From an uncultured Prevotellaceae bacterium (GTDB lineage: Bacteria; Bacteroidota; Bacteroidia; Bacteroidales; Bacteroidaceae), in the NCBI GenBank assembly GCA_947304115.1, contig CAMZAE010000009.1, positions 1-62,250 of the forward strand: a DNA stretch of 62,250 bases, given 5' to 3'. Position numbers and translations under genes: made by a program. This document shows positions 7,841 to 16,689 of the stretch, piece by piece. The notes beneath the pieces were generated by a model. That model saw only the letters and a list, made by a program, of their open reading frames with translations. It had not been told where the DNA came from and ran no database searches. How positions within the stretch are numbered: position 1 is the stretch's first letter; the number at the start of each line of letters is the position of its first letter.

Positions 7841-10200
7841 TGACTATTGACCGTTGACCATTGAACCTTTTTCTTGCCTTGCTCAATGATTATGGGGCTT
7901 GATGTCCTGCCCTTTATGACTTTCCGTCCGTTCAAGTCGTAGCTGTAACTTTCGACCTTCAACTTTGAACTTTCAACTCTCTCTATGCCGTCCGGATCCT
8001 CCCAATCACTCATCTGCACATTGTCGATGTTGACGCGCTTGTTGCCCGTGTTGTCGTTCTCGAACTTAAGGCGTATGTCGCCGTCCTTGTTGATTTTGTA
8101 GCCGTAGCGTTTCATGGTGCCAACCGAGAGTGCCGATACAATCTTCGTCCAACTTTGTCCGCCGTCAATGCTGTAGCTGACCGTCATCTTCACGCCGGTA
8201 TCGCTACCATAGCTGCCGGCATAGAACCAAAGGCTGTCACAACCATTCACCTTGTCTGTGGTCATCATAAGGTATGCAGGTGTAGTGATAACACCGCTTG
8301 TTTTGACATAGCCTTTCATCCGCACGCACTTCTTGTCGAGAGCATTGTCATCGCCGGCTATCAAGGCGTTGCTCATTTCCCAGGTGGCTGCGGTGCAAGT
8401 GACTTCTGCAGCAGCGTATGCACCTTTTGAACCTGTTTCGAAGTCCTCGAAGAAAGATTTCGTTTCATCAACGCTACAGCTTACAGAGATAATCCTGTCA
8501 TCCAAACCTTCCGTACTTACAATGACTTCTCCTTCATAGTCACCTTCCTCGAAAGCACCTCCGAAGCGAACAAAGAAAGCTGGACTTGTGCCTGTAAGCG
8601 TAAGCTGCTGGGACCACACCTCTCCTTCGGCACTCACTTCAAACGGTGCACTTGTGCTGACCTCCGTCACATACCTTGGAACAGCCATTGCTGTCACCGT
8701 CACTTGTGTGGGAGCACTCGGCTTGCCAGGCGTTGAGGTAAAGGCAATGTATTCGGTGCTGACAGAGAAGACAGGAGCCACGTCCGGCATCTCAACCATT
8801 ATCTCATTGCTGCCTACAGTCTCCTCTCCGTTCTCTAAGATGCTTACCTTATAATAATATGTAGTGCTTGCCAGAACATTCTTGACCTGATACGTTGTGT
8901 CTGTGGTTTCGTATGTTCCGAAAAGAGTGACCTTCCCCTCTGCATCCTTTGTATAGACGGTGAGCGTATAAGTAGCCCCAGGCTGGTAGTTCATCCAGTT
9001 GGCATTGAACCGGCGACTGCTTACGGCACAGACGATGTCCGTGGCAGGATAGGCAGGAATGCCGTCAACAAAGGTGACAGTCAATGGTGTCTGCTGCACA
9101 TAGCCGCTTCCTTCGAGCACGAGCATTGTGGCGTATGTGCCTTCTGCTGATGGCATTACAGAGACAATGATGTCAGAACCTTCGGTGATTTCGTCTGTGA
9201 GGAGTGTTGTCTTATCAAGGGCGAAGTCCTCGTTGTCAACGGAAAGGGTTGCTCCCTCGTTCAGACCTCTTCCGCGCACCTGCACTTTGGCACTGAAGGG
9301 GCGTGAAAGAGGATGCAGCCCGAAATCAATCTCTTCTTCTGCTGCCGGCACGAAAATTTCGGCACCGTGTTCCTCAGAACAATAGAATTGTTCGTTAGTT
9401 CTCTTTCCCCAGATATAGTCACACAATTCAGGATAATCGACGAAAGGATTGCGGTTGCCTTGAATCTCACAGATGGCATCGCACCGCTGCCGCTCTATAT
9501 CGTCAAGCGGATCGGCTTCTGCCCATTCGAGCATAAGGTTATAAACCCATGGTCGCATGAGAAGAGGACTGTTCGGATCGACAGTCAGCAACCCTTCTGT
9601 GGTTGTCCAAAGAGATGTCATGTGACTATAGCAGGTTGCCATATAGAAATATGTGCGCGCGAAGTCGCCTTTCCACCTGTCGGCAGGCTCCCATACCGTG
9701 ATGAGGCTGTCGGCTCTGTAGCTGGTGCTTTTGCCCACCTTCGTGACACCGTTTGTATATGCCACGTTGCCATCTACAACACCGATAGGGTTGTTGCTCT
9801 TACGTCCGTTGGCTGTGGCATCGGCAGGGTAGAGGTTAAAGAGGTCGCAGTAGGCATTGTTCTTCAAGTGTCCCCACCAACTGTTTGCCCAGATGTGCTC
9901 GATGTTCATGTTGCTCACCGCACTCATGTCGGGATTGAGGTAGCGGATTTCATTGCTATAGCGGTCGCGCACCTGCATGTCATCCATCTGGTCTGTTTGC
10001 CAAAAACCGCTCCAAGTCTTGCCTGCACCACCGCCATAGTCGAGCACAAGGGAAGGCTGGATGATGTCGTGCAGAGCAGCCTTGAGTTTTGTGCTGCGAA
10101 GACCTTCGGCTTTGCGGTAGTAGTCACTGGGTTGCCCCCCTCTTGCTCCCTCAAAGGGAATAAGACATAGGAGGAGTAGGAGGATGGTTATCTTCTTCAT
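7837..10200 (-). CDS. secreted endonuclease I family protein with Fn3-like region and C-terminal sorting tail
   Basis: This 787-residue protein starts with a signal peptide (MKKITILLLLLCLIPFEGARG). Residues ~20-275 form an endonuclease I-type domain: NIEHIWANSWWG (~100) holds the catalytic His region, followed by NPIGVVDGN, FARTYFYMATCY and NRNPFVDYPEL. Then come beta-sandwich segments, one fibronectin III-like (~390-470), and a carbohydrate/discoidin-like C-terminal region. It ends in the tail SYDLNGRKVI...IIIEQGKKK, plausibly a type IX sorting signal. Just before the tail, SSKLKVES is encoded by the TTTCAAC-type filler repeat found in intergenic DNA elsewhere in the window. ATGA overlaps link it to the upstream nuclease and downstream truA. 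Confidence 0.87.
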   Translation of the reverse strand: MKKITILLLLLCLIPFEGARGGQPSDYYRKAEGLRSTKLKAALHDIIQPSLVLDYGGGAGKTWSGFWQTDQMDDMQVRDRYSNEIRYLNPDMSAVSNMNIEHIWANSWWGHLKNNAYCDLFNLYPADATANGRKSNNPIGVVDGNVAYTNGVTKVGKSTSYRADSLITVWEPADRWKGDFARTYFYMATCYSHMTSLWTTTEGLLTVDPNSPLLMRPWVYNLMLEWAEADPLDDIERQRCDAICEIQGNRNPFVDYPELCDYIWGKRTNEQFYCSEEHGAEIFVPAAEEEIDFGLHPLSRPFSAKVQVRGRGLNEGATLSVDNEDFALDKTTLLTDEITEGSDIIVSVMPSAEGTYATMLVLEGSGYVQQTPLTVTFVDGIPAYPATDIVCAVSSRRFNANWMNYQPGATYTLTVYTKDAEGKVTLFGTYETTDTTYQVKNVLASTTYYYKVSILENGEETVGSNEIMVEMPDVAPVFSVSTEYIAFTSTPGKPSAPTQVTVTAMAVPRYVTEVSTSAPFEVSAEGEVWSQQLTLTGTSPAFFVRFGGAFEEGDYEGEVIVSTEGLDDRIISVSCSVDETKSFFEDFETGSKGAYAAAEVTCTAATWEMSNALIAGDDNALDKKCVRMKGYVKTSGVITTPAYLMMTTDKVNGCDSLWFYAGSYGSDTGVKMTVSYSIDGGQSWTKIVSALSVGTMKRYGYKINKDGDIRLKFENDNTGNKRVNIDNVQMSDWEDPDGIERVESSKLKVESYSYDLNGRKVIKGRTSSPIIIEQGKKKVQWSTVNSQ

Positions 10201-11708
10201 TTCTGCAATATCTTCTTACCGTTTCTGATAACGACACCTTTTGTGTTCCAAGGAACCTGCCTACCCATCAAATCATAAGTGATTGGCTGTAAGGAATCAT
10301 CGTCTTCCATGATCAGTGGCAAGGCATCTGGCACAGTATATGCCGTTACTTTGACATTTTTAATCTCCCACGTATAACATGCAGAGTTGTTGCTGGTATA
10401 TCGGAAGGCTAACGTAATGTTCAAACCACTGTATCTGCCCAGGCTGATGTCGCCGGAGGAAACGAAACTTGTGAAGTTATTTGATGATGGTAATGGCGGG
10501 AATGTGGCGTTGAGCATTTCCCATGTGGCATCCTCTGGCACTCCGTCATAGTTTTTGCTTACAAGCACTTGGAAGTAGGTGTCTTTCACCGCTTCTGTCT
10601 TATTGTAGCCTGTTGCGTGTTGGAAAGAGAGTGTGGCTGTCTCTGCGTGTGTCAGGTCGAGGTTAAGCATGAGGTATTCGTCCGATTCCTTGTCGGGGAG
10701 GCTATAGGCAGTGGCCTTAGCACCAAATTTAGAATCGCTCGTCCATGCTTCGCCATCGCAGCCTTCATATGTGCGGACAAAGAAAGGACCGAAGCCTGAC
10801 GTCATCGGGCAGTCAACCAAAGTGGCAAAGCCAGACGTTTGCTCATCGCCTCCACTACCGCTTCCGCCCTGCGATGTTCCGTTTACATTGAAGGCGAAGT
10901 TAATGCTGTCGCCCCAAATGTACTCTGCCAGGTAAGGGAAATCCACGAAAGGATTGCGGTTCTGCTGCTCTTTATAGGCTCTATCGTTGCGAGTGATTTC
11001 CCATTCGCATACAGGGTCGTTTCGACTCCATTCCAGCAACATTGGAAGAATGTCTTCTTTTATCGTCGGATAGTCTTCTTTTCTGAATGAGACATTCACA
11101 TCGCTACGATTTTGCCAGTCTACATTTGGATAACAAGTTGCCACATAGAAGTAGATTCTTGCAAAGTCTCCTTTGTATTCATCGCATGGCTCGAACACTA
11201 ATTTACCGTTTTTATCCTGTCCTGTTTTCATTCGAGTGTTGAAAGTGCCACTAGACGGATACGAAACAGAGCCTGTTACCACGCCAAGAGGATAATTACT
11301 TTTTTTACTATTAGCTTTTGATTCAGACGGAATAACCTGAATTAGGTCATTCCCGACAGCTACACCTGTTCCACCTATCCACCAGCTTTGTGGAGCCACA
11401 TGCTCTTTGTTCATGCCACTTACTGCACTACCATTTCCGACAAAGTAATGCACCTCATCGCTGTAATAGTCCATTACTTGATGCCGCCCCTGTGAATTAG
11501 TTGCAGGCAGGTAATCAACTTTTTCATATGACTTCCAGAGATTGTTGTATCCTAATTCCGTATGGTTCGAAATTATACTATACATTGCTGCTTTGAGAGC
11601 AGCCTTCTTCTTGCCGTTGGCCGCGCTGTAATAACCCTCTGGAATGCCTGCCAAAGTGATGTATGGAAGAAGCAAAGAAAGGAGTAATAGGGTAGTATGT
11701 CGTTTCAT
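10197..11708 (-). CDS. secreted endonuclease I family protein
   Basis: This 503-residue protein is a paralogue of the downstream nuclease. A signal peptide (MKRHTTLLLLSLLLPYITLAG) is followed by the endonuclease I domain (~20-270) with NKEHVAPQSWW near residue 104, SNYPLGVVTGSVSYP (~137), FARIYFYVATCYPN (~183) and NRNPFVDFPYL. A choice-of-anchor-like beta domain follows (~290-455), then the tail TYDLMGRQVPW...GVVIRNGKKILQK. Likely role: extracellular DNA/RNA degradation for nutrient use, inferred from family and export signals. It is the first gene of a three-gene coupled run ending in truA. Confidence 0.88.
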   Translation of the reverse strand: MKRHTTLLLLSLLLPYITLAGIPEGYYSAANGKKKAALKAAMYSIISNHTELGYNNLWKSYEKVDYLPATNSQGRHQVMDYYSDEVHYFVGNGSAVSGMNKEHVAPQSWWIGGTGVAVGNDLIQVIPSESKANSKKSNYPLGVVTGSVSYPSSGTFNTRMKTGQDKNGKLVFEPCDEYKGDFARIYFYVATCYPNVDWQNRSDVNVSFRKEDYPTIKEDILPMLLEWSRNDPVCEWEITRNDRAYKEQQNRNPFVDFPYLAEYIWGDSINFAFNVNGTSQGGSGSGGDEQTSGFATLVDCPMTSGFGPFFVRTYEGCDGEAWTSDSKFGAKATAYSLPDKESDEYLMLNLDLTHAETATLSFQHATGYNKTEAVKDTYFQVLVSKNYDGVPEDATWEMLNATFPPLPSSNNFTSFVSSGDISLGRYSGLNITLAFRYTSNNSACYTWEIKNVKVTAYTVPDALPLIMEDDDSLQPITYDLMGRQVPWNTKGVVIRNGKKILQK

Positions 11709-11746
11709 AACGATGTTTTTGGTGCTCTAAATTGTTATATTGGGTA

Positions 11747-11754
11747 CAAAGATA
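11747..11754 (-). promoter_or_regulatory. -7 box for the endonuclease-truA operon
   Basis: CAAAGATA on the + strand is TATCTTTG on the minus strand, 38 bp before the ATG at 11708. No clear TTTG at the expected distance. Confidence 0.5.
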
Positions 11755-11796
11755 TGAAAACTAATTCATAAATCATAGTTTAGCATGAAGAATTTT

Positions 11797-13101
11797 TCAG
11801 CAGCCGCTGAATGCCACATCTTCAAAGGTGAGGGTAGGGATGACCTCCGTTTCCCAAGGATCGGCATCGTTTGAGACGTGGCTCAGTCGCTGCCACACAT
11901 CAAGGATGTTGCCTGTGATGTTCATGCTGCTGACAGGCTGGATGATGTTGCCGTTCTCAATGAGAAGTCCTTCGATGCCGTAGGAGAAGTTGCCCGTCAC
12001 AAGGTCGCAGTTACCGCCGTTGAAGTCGGTGACGAGGATGGAAGTCCCCTCCTTTTCTGGGGAGAGGTTAGGGGAGGATGGTCCCATTATTAGGCGGTGA
12101 ATGCCTTGTGTCGTTGGCTTCATTCCGAGCTTTTTCGACATTGGTGTATCAATGAAGTATGTCTGCAGACGACCTTCTTTGAAGAGTTCCCTGCGACGAG
12201 TTGCAACGCCGTCGTAGTCGAAGAGCGATGCTCCGCGAGTGCTTGGCTGTAAAGGATCATCTACGATGTTGACAAGCGGTGAAAGGACTTGTTTTCCAAG
12301 TTTGCCCAAGAGGAATGATGTCTTTTGTTGCAATGCCTGCCCGTTCATCGCGTTCAGGATGGGCTGGAGAAAGTTGCCAGCAACAGGCGACTCCAATATC
12401 ATACGGTATCGGCCGCCAGGTGCTGGATGTTGCCCGATTTTTTGGAGTGCTCGGCGGAGGGCTGTCGGTGCTATGCCCGTGCGCGGCATCTGGTTGAAGA
12501 AGATACGCGATTCGCCCCATCCGTCCATAGGATGCTGACCGCCTTTGCCCTCCACGGTAATGATACTTGTCAGTGTGCAATAGCTGCTCTGCTCGCTTGC
12601 GTCGAAGCCGTTGCTGATGAGATAGTGCGCCTGATGCTGTCGGTCGGAGTAGCGCGTCTGCATACTGATGATGCGTTTGTCGCTTCCCTCTATTTCCGAA
12701 TCCGTTTCCCGTAGCAGCCTTATCTTTTCCGAAGGCTCAATCTCGGAGAGCGTGGCGTCGAAGTTCTGCAGGTCTGGGCCGCCGCCTTTGTAGTATCTGT
12801 CAGGGTTGGCAAGCGTGCGGCTCTCGTCAGGCTCTAAGAGTCGCGTCGTCTCATAGGCTTGCTTGATGAAGTTGCTGACAGAGTCTCGTCGCAAGTCATT
12901 CGTATAGAAGAACCCGTCACGACCGTCAAGGTAGAGGTTAATGGCAAGCGAAAGGGAAGTGGCTCGCAGCATCTTCTCTATCTTGCCGTCGCGCAGAATG
13001 ATGTTGTCCTCGTGGTTCTCCAGCAGGACAAGTTTGTAGTCAAGCTTGTCAGGAAGCCTTTTGATGTCCTCCTCGGCGCGGTATATCAATTCATAATCCA
13101 C
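11797..13101 (-). CDS. pmbA: TldE/PmbA-type subunit of the TldD/TldE protease
   Basis: This 434-residue protein of the TldD/PmbA family is the non-catalytic half of the heterodimeric metalloprotease that, in other bacteria, processes unfolded or modified peptides. It lacks the HExxxH motif, as expected for TldE. The conserved LFDYDGVATRRRELFKEGRL (~278), LGMKPTTQG (~312) and LVTDFNGGNCDLVTGNFSYG (~353) are clear. Residues ~342-352 (SSPNLSPEKEG) come from an in-frame CCCTCC-type palindromic element and replace normal family sequence. The catalytic partner tldD is upstream on the same strand, separated by the PI-PLC-like gene, whose stop lies 3 bp before this ATG. Confidence 0.9.
   Translation of the reverse strand: MDYELIYRAEEDIKRLPDKLDYKLVLLENHEDNIILRDGKIEKMLRATSLSLAINLYLDGRDGFFYTNDLRRDSVSNFIKQAYETTRLLEPDESRTLANPDRYYKGGGPDLQNFDATLSEIEPSEKIRLLRETDSEIEGSDKRIISMQTRYSDRQHQAHYLISNGFDASEQSSYCTLTSIITVEGKGGQHPMDGWGESRIFFNQMPRTGIAPTALRRALQKIGQHPAPGGRYRMILESPVAGNFLQPILNAMNGQALQQKTSFLLGKLGKQVLSPLVNIVDDPLQPSTRGASLFDYDGVATRRRELFKEGRLQTYFIDTPMSKKLGMKPTTQGIHRLIMGPSSPNLSPEKEGTSILVTDFNGGNCDLVTGNFSYGIEGLLIENGNIIQPVSSMNITGNILDVWQRLSHVSNDADPWETEVIPTLTFEDVAFSGC
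12045..12077. repeat. in-frame CCCTCC-type palindromic element in pmbA
   Basis: The + strand shows TCCCCTCC, then CTGGGGAGAGG, then GGGGAGG: a purine/pyrimidine-biased inverted repeat of about 33 nt inside the pmbA frame. Read in the coding direction it gives S-P-N-L-S-P-E-K-E-G, the same frame as related elements in valS, ligA and tldD. Confidence 0.75.
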
Positions 13102-13104
13102 ACT

Positions 13105-15234
13105 TTAATAAAGAATCTTCCTGCCATTGATGATGTTGAGGCCGCGTTGTGGTTTGTTGAGACGCTGGCCTGCAAGGTTGAATACCGTCGGGCCTTGCTT
13201 GGAGATGGAAGGTTCAACACCATTAATTCCTGTGGCATCATCAGGGGAGAACAGAATGTAGTTGGGCCTTATGCTGCTTTCGCTCAAATCAAGATAGACT
13301 TTGCCTTTTGTCAGATACTTTCCAGCACCTTTTGGATAGAATCCCTGAAGGCTGTTCTGCTCTTCTAAGCAATAGATGGTATTGGCTTGTGGCACTTTGA
13401 GCCGGTTGGCAGTGACCGCCTTCAGCAGGTTGTCTGTGAAAATGGCAGAGGTCTTTGTGATAGGGATATTGTAGGTGCCCTTGCCACTGTCAGAACGGAC
13501 GAGAATCACTTCGCCGACAGGGACAACATCTACTTTTTCTTTGATGATATATGCAATATCGGCGCTTGCCAATTCTTCTACAATAGGGATGTCCACACTT
13601 TCTTCTTTGGCAAACGCAACAATTGTTTCACCCATGACTCCCGTGATTTTATAGGCTTCTACGTTTGTGTCGGTGAAGTCCAGGTTACGTCCAGACACAA
13701 TGGTTGTTTGCCACGTGTCGTCTGGGAGCCAAAGAGGTACGTTGGTGGCTTCGGCAATCAGTACACCGCAGTCGAAGTAAGTTATGCCCGTGTACTGCTT
13801 TACCTGAATGGCAAGGACATTGCGGCCAACATGCAGGTTGGAGGAAGGGATGCTAACGGTGCGGTATTCTTCTATCGATCCGGTTTGCGAGTCAAGCTGT
13901 GTGCCATTAAGATAGACCGTGTAGTCGTCATCGTGGCGGACATAGAACGTGAAGGTGTCAATTGAAGCGTCGTTGTCAACATAAAACTCACGACGAATAA
14001 AGACCGTATTGTTTGTACCATCCCAAAGCGAGTAATAAGGCGCATTGGCACCACTGGAGGCAACGGGGAAGTTCACAGTCTCCCATTCTGAGTCGTTGAA
14101 GTCCGTTTTGGTCCATCCTGATGGCCCTGACTCTGTGTTGCTTTCCTTGCGGAGGAGTTTGCCCTCCCACATCATTTCTTGGCCTTTGGGGGCAAGAAAG
14201 AATCTGCCTTTGTCGTTGTAGATGAGGTCCCCTTGCTTCGACATCGTATAGCGGAAGTTATGGTTGACAAGTTCTTTTGTGAGGCTCAAGCCGTAGTAGC
14301 CGGAATTGTCACCGTCGCAAATGTAGTCCATGAAGACAAGTCCTACAGGGCCGTTATAGTTGCCCGATTTGAGAAGACTCTGCAAGTATGGGTTGCAAGT
14401 TTGGGCATTGGCTTGGCAGGCGGAGTTTGTGCCTTGCCCGCTATAACCAGCCAGACCGTTGTTCACCCAAATGTAGTTGTATGTGCCAGCAAGTTTGTAG
14501 CTCTTCTCAAGCATGTCGAGTATGGCTTTTTTCTTGAGATTTACGTCGGAATAGCTGTAATAGCCCTGCGACCACCACGAGCATTTGTATGAGCCAGGGC
14601 CGTAGCAATGCCCGCCAAGCATCTCGCTGATGTCCGACCGGTTGTCAAGCAGGTCAACGGTTCTGCCGCCGTACATAGGTTCGTCGTATGCGTCCCGACT
14701 GATGAAGAGAATCTTTCCGCGAGCCTCGCCAACGGTAAGATTGGGGCGGAAATCCACAAGGTGGTCTTTGATGGAAGCAAGGCTTGCCTGTAGCATGGAA
14801 CTGAAGTTCGAGTTACTATTATCGGCTTCTATCTCATGTCGGGAGACAATAACACAGAATTCCGTTGGATGAGCATCCAGATAGCTGCAGAGTTGCTGCA
14901 TGATGGTGTTGAAGTCGTAACTCGTGACAAGTTCACCGTGACAATTGGTAAGCTTGCCGTCAACGACGGCAGGACGCAGGTCGAAGGCGCGGACACCCAG
15001 TGGCAACATCTCCTGCACCGTCTTTGTCTGCACTTTTCCTGCAAAGGCTGAGCCGATGCTGCCAATCAGTCCCGTGAAGGAACTTGTGCAGGCGTTGTGA
15101 GCGCCAGGGATGGAGAGTTGGCAGATGAAGGCATTGTCGTCGAGACCAGCCATCCAGTTCTGATAATCTGTTACTTGTGACTTTACACTAAAACAGACCA
15201 CAAAAGTGGTAAGATATAGTAAAATCTTTTTCAT
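13105..15234 (-). CDS. secreted phosphatidylinositol-specific phospholipase C-like protein
   Basis: This 709-residue protein has a signal peptide (MKKILLYLTTFVVCFSVKSQ). Residues ~20-345 form a PI-PLC X-type domain: LSIPGAHNACTS (~41) and LTNCHGELVTSY (~92) carry the two catalytic histidines, with GVRAFDLRP (~80) and KILFISRDAYDEP (~178). A central beta-sandwich (~375-500) resembles glycoside-hydrolase sugar-binding domains (TFTFYVRHDDDYTVYLNG). It ends in the tail VFNLAGQRLNKPQRGLNIIN plus GRKILY. Probably exported by the type IX route and acting on phosphoinositides or their glycans outside the cell; the substrate is inferred. Unusually it sits between tldD and pmbA, 3 bp from the latter. 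Confidence 0.85.
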   Translation of the reverse strand: MKKILLYLTTFVVCFSVKSQVTDYQNWMAGLDDNAFICQLSIPGAHNACTSSFTGLIGSIGSAFAGKVQTKTVQEMLPLGVRAFDLRPAVVDGKLTNCHGELVTSYDFNTIMQQLCSYLDAHPTEFCVIVSRHEIEADNSNSNFSSMLQASLASIKDHLVDFRPNLTVGEARGKILFISRDAYDEPMYGGRTVDLLDNRSDISEMLGGHCYGPGSYKCSWWSQGYYSYSDVNLKKKAILDMLEKSYKLAGTYNYIWVNNGLAGYSGQGTNSACQANAQTCNPYLQSLLKSGNYNGPVGLVFMDYICDGDNSGYYGLSLTKELVNHNFRYTMSKQGDLIYNDKGRFFLAPKGQEMMWEGKLLRKESNTESGPSGWTKTDFNDSEWETVNFPVASSGANAPYYSLWDGTNNTVFIRREFYVDNDASIDTFTFYVRHDDDYTVYLNGTQLDSQTGSIEEYRTVSIPSSNLHVGRNVLAIQVKQYTGITYFDCGVLIAEATNVPLWLPDDTWQTTIVSGRNLDFTDTNVEAYKITGVMGETIVAFAKEESVDIPIVEELASADIAYIIKEKVDVVPVGEVILVRSDSGKGTYNIPITKTSAIFTDNLLKAVTANRLKVPQANTIYCLEEQNSLQGFYPKGAGKYLTKGKVYLDLSESSIRPNYILFSPDDATGINGVEPSISKQGPTVFNLAGQRLNKPQRGLNIINGRKILY

Positions 15235-15327
15235 AAAGCATAAAAATAGAATTATGACGACACAAAATTATAGAAAAAATGCTTTCAATGCTAGGAAAAA
15301 GCACTGTTTTTTTGCGTCATCTATAAT

Positions 15328-16689
15328 CTATCCTACTATTAGTTTGTCTATCAGCACTGTTGGCAAGCCTTGGCTGACAGCTACTTTCTGTCCTTCCTTG
15401 CCGCACATGCTCGCGCTGTGGTCAATCTTTAGGTTGTCGCCCACCATGCTGATGCGGCGAAGGGCTTCGGGGCCGTTGCCAATAATGTTGAGGTCGCGCA
15501 GAGGTCGCGTCAACTTGCCGTTCTCGATGAGGTAGCCTGTCTTCATAAAGAAGGTGAAGTCGCCTGCGCCTATCTGCACCTGCCCGTTGGTGAACGACTG
15601 GGCATAGATGCCTCGCTTCACACTTTGGATGATGTCTTCTTCCTTTGCCTCGCCTGGCAGCATATAGGTGGAGCGCATTCGGGGGATGGGGATACAGCGG
15701 AAGCTCTCACGCCTGCCATTGCCTGTGGGTTTCACGCCGAAGTGTTTTGCGCTGATGCGGTCATAGAGATAGCTGTTAAGGCGGCCGTTCTCGACCAGTA
15801 TGGTCCTTTGTCCGGGGATGCCTTCGTCGTCGTACCGAAGCATTCCAGCATCGTTTGGTTGCGTGCCGTCATCCACAATGCAGATGCTCGGATGACAGAT
15901 TTCTTTGCCAAGCTTGCCGGTGAAGATGCTGTCGCCCGTGCGGATAAAGTCTGCCTCGAAAGCATGGCCGATGGCTTCGTGAAGCAGGATGCCGCTGCTG
16001 CCTGCGGCCATCACCACAGGCATCTCGCCGCCTTCTATCTGTGTGGCGGAGAAAAGGAAGTCGGTGCGGCTGATGGCTTCTCTTACCACTTCTTCTATAA
16101 GACTGTCGCTGAAGAACTCCGCCCCCATCTGCATCATGCGGGAGGCGAAGCCCATCTGTGTCCGTCCGCCCCGTTCCATGACGATGTTCACGGAAAGCGA
16201 TGTGCGTGGACGGAAGTCGTGGAAGGCAGTGCCGTCGTTTGCGGCGAACTGCACCTCCTGCATCCGCTGCGAGACGTATGCCTTGACTTTTATGACGGAA
16301 GCATCAAGCGAGAGGGCTTTCTCCTCAACTTTCAAGAGGAACTGTCGAGCAGCCTCACTCCCGACCCCTCTCCGGGAAGAGGGGAGAAATGGATGCGAAA
16401 ACCTTTTTAAGGGAAGCCCCTCTCCTCGGAGAGGGGATGGGGTGAGGCTGCTTGCCGCCTTCATTAACCCGTTCTCACTCAAGTCCATCGTGTAAGCATA
16501 GCTCGTCTCTGTGCCATTCACAGCACGTATGCCTGCACCATACAGGCACACCTGTTGCGCCTGGCTCACCTTGCCATCTTGCAGTACCATACTGCTGATG
16601 TTGGTGTTCTCTGCGAAGATGTCGGAATAACAAATCTCCCCTTTGAGAGGAGATTTAGAGGGGACCTTACTTTCCAAGATACTCTTCAA
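15328..16689 (-). CDS. tldD: TldD metalloprotease subunit, with two in-frame repeat insertions
   Basis: This 453-residue protein is the catalytic subunit of TldD/TldE. The zinc motif HEAIGHAFEAD is at residues 237-247, followed by IDDGTQPNDAGMLRYDDEG and SFTNGQVQIGAGDF. Two stretches are foreign to the family: residues ~9-20 (VPSKSPLKGEI) and ~81-112 (SLTPSPLRGEG ... SSRRGVGSEA). Both are encoded by palindromic CCCTCC-type elements and keep the frame open. The ATG at 16689 lies inside the end of the thioredoxin gene (23-bp overlap); the first insertion sits right behind the start, so it may have altered the original N-terminus. The remaining fold appears complete. Confidence 0.9.
   Translation of the reverse strand: MKSILESKVPSKSPLKGEICYSDIFAENTNISSMVLQDGKVSQAQQVCLYGAGIRAVNGTETSYAYTMDLSENGLMKAASSLTPSPLRGEGLPLKRFSHPFLPSSRRGVGSEAARQFLLKVEEKALSLDASVIKVKAYVSQRMQEVQFAANDGTAFHDFRPRTSLSVNIVMERGGRTQMGFASRMMQMGAEFFSDSLIEEVVREAISRTDFLFSATQIEGGEMPVVMAAGSSGILLHEAIGHAFEADFIRTGDSIFTGKLGKEICHPSICIVDDGTQPNDAGMLRYDDEGIPGQRTILVENGRLNSYLYDRISAKHFGVKPTGNGRRESFRCIPIPRMRSTYMLPGEAKEEDIIQSVKRGIYAQSFTNGQVQIGAGDFTFFMKTGYLIENGKLTRPLRDLNIIGNGPEALRRISMVGDNLKIDHSASMCGKEGQKVAVSQGLPTVLIDKLIVG
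16351..16447. repeat. composite ~95-nt in-frame palindromic element in tldD
   Basis: The outer arms CCTCACTCCCGACCCCTCTCC and GGAGAGGGGATGGGGTGAGG are near-complementary over 20 nt, and each holds its own small palindrome (CTCTCCGGGAAGAGG; CCCCTCTCCTCGGAGAGGGG). The element is read through in frame and adds about 32 residues. Confidence 0.85.
16631..16665. repeat. in-frame CCCTCC-type element at the tldD start
   Basis: AATCTCCCCTTTGAGAGGAG followed by ATTTAGAGGGGACC forms a short inverted repeat within tldD codons 9-20, read as V-P-S-K-S-P-L-K-G-E-I. Confidence 0.7.

Noticed and set aside
7837..11708. The nuclease pair as part of a restriction or defence island
   Set aside because: Both have signal peptides and sorting tails, so they act outside the cell; no defence genes are nearby.
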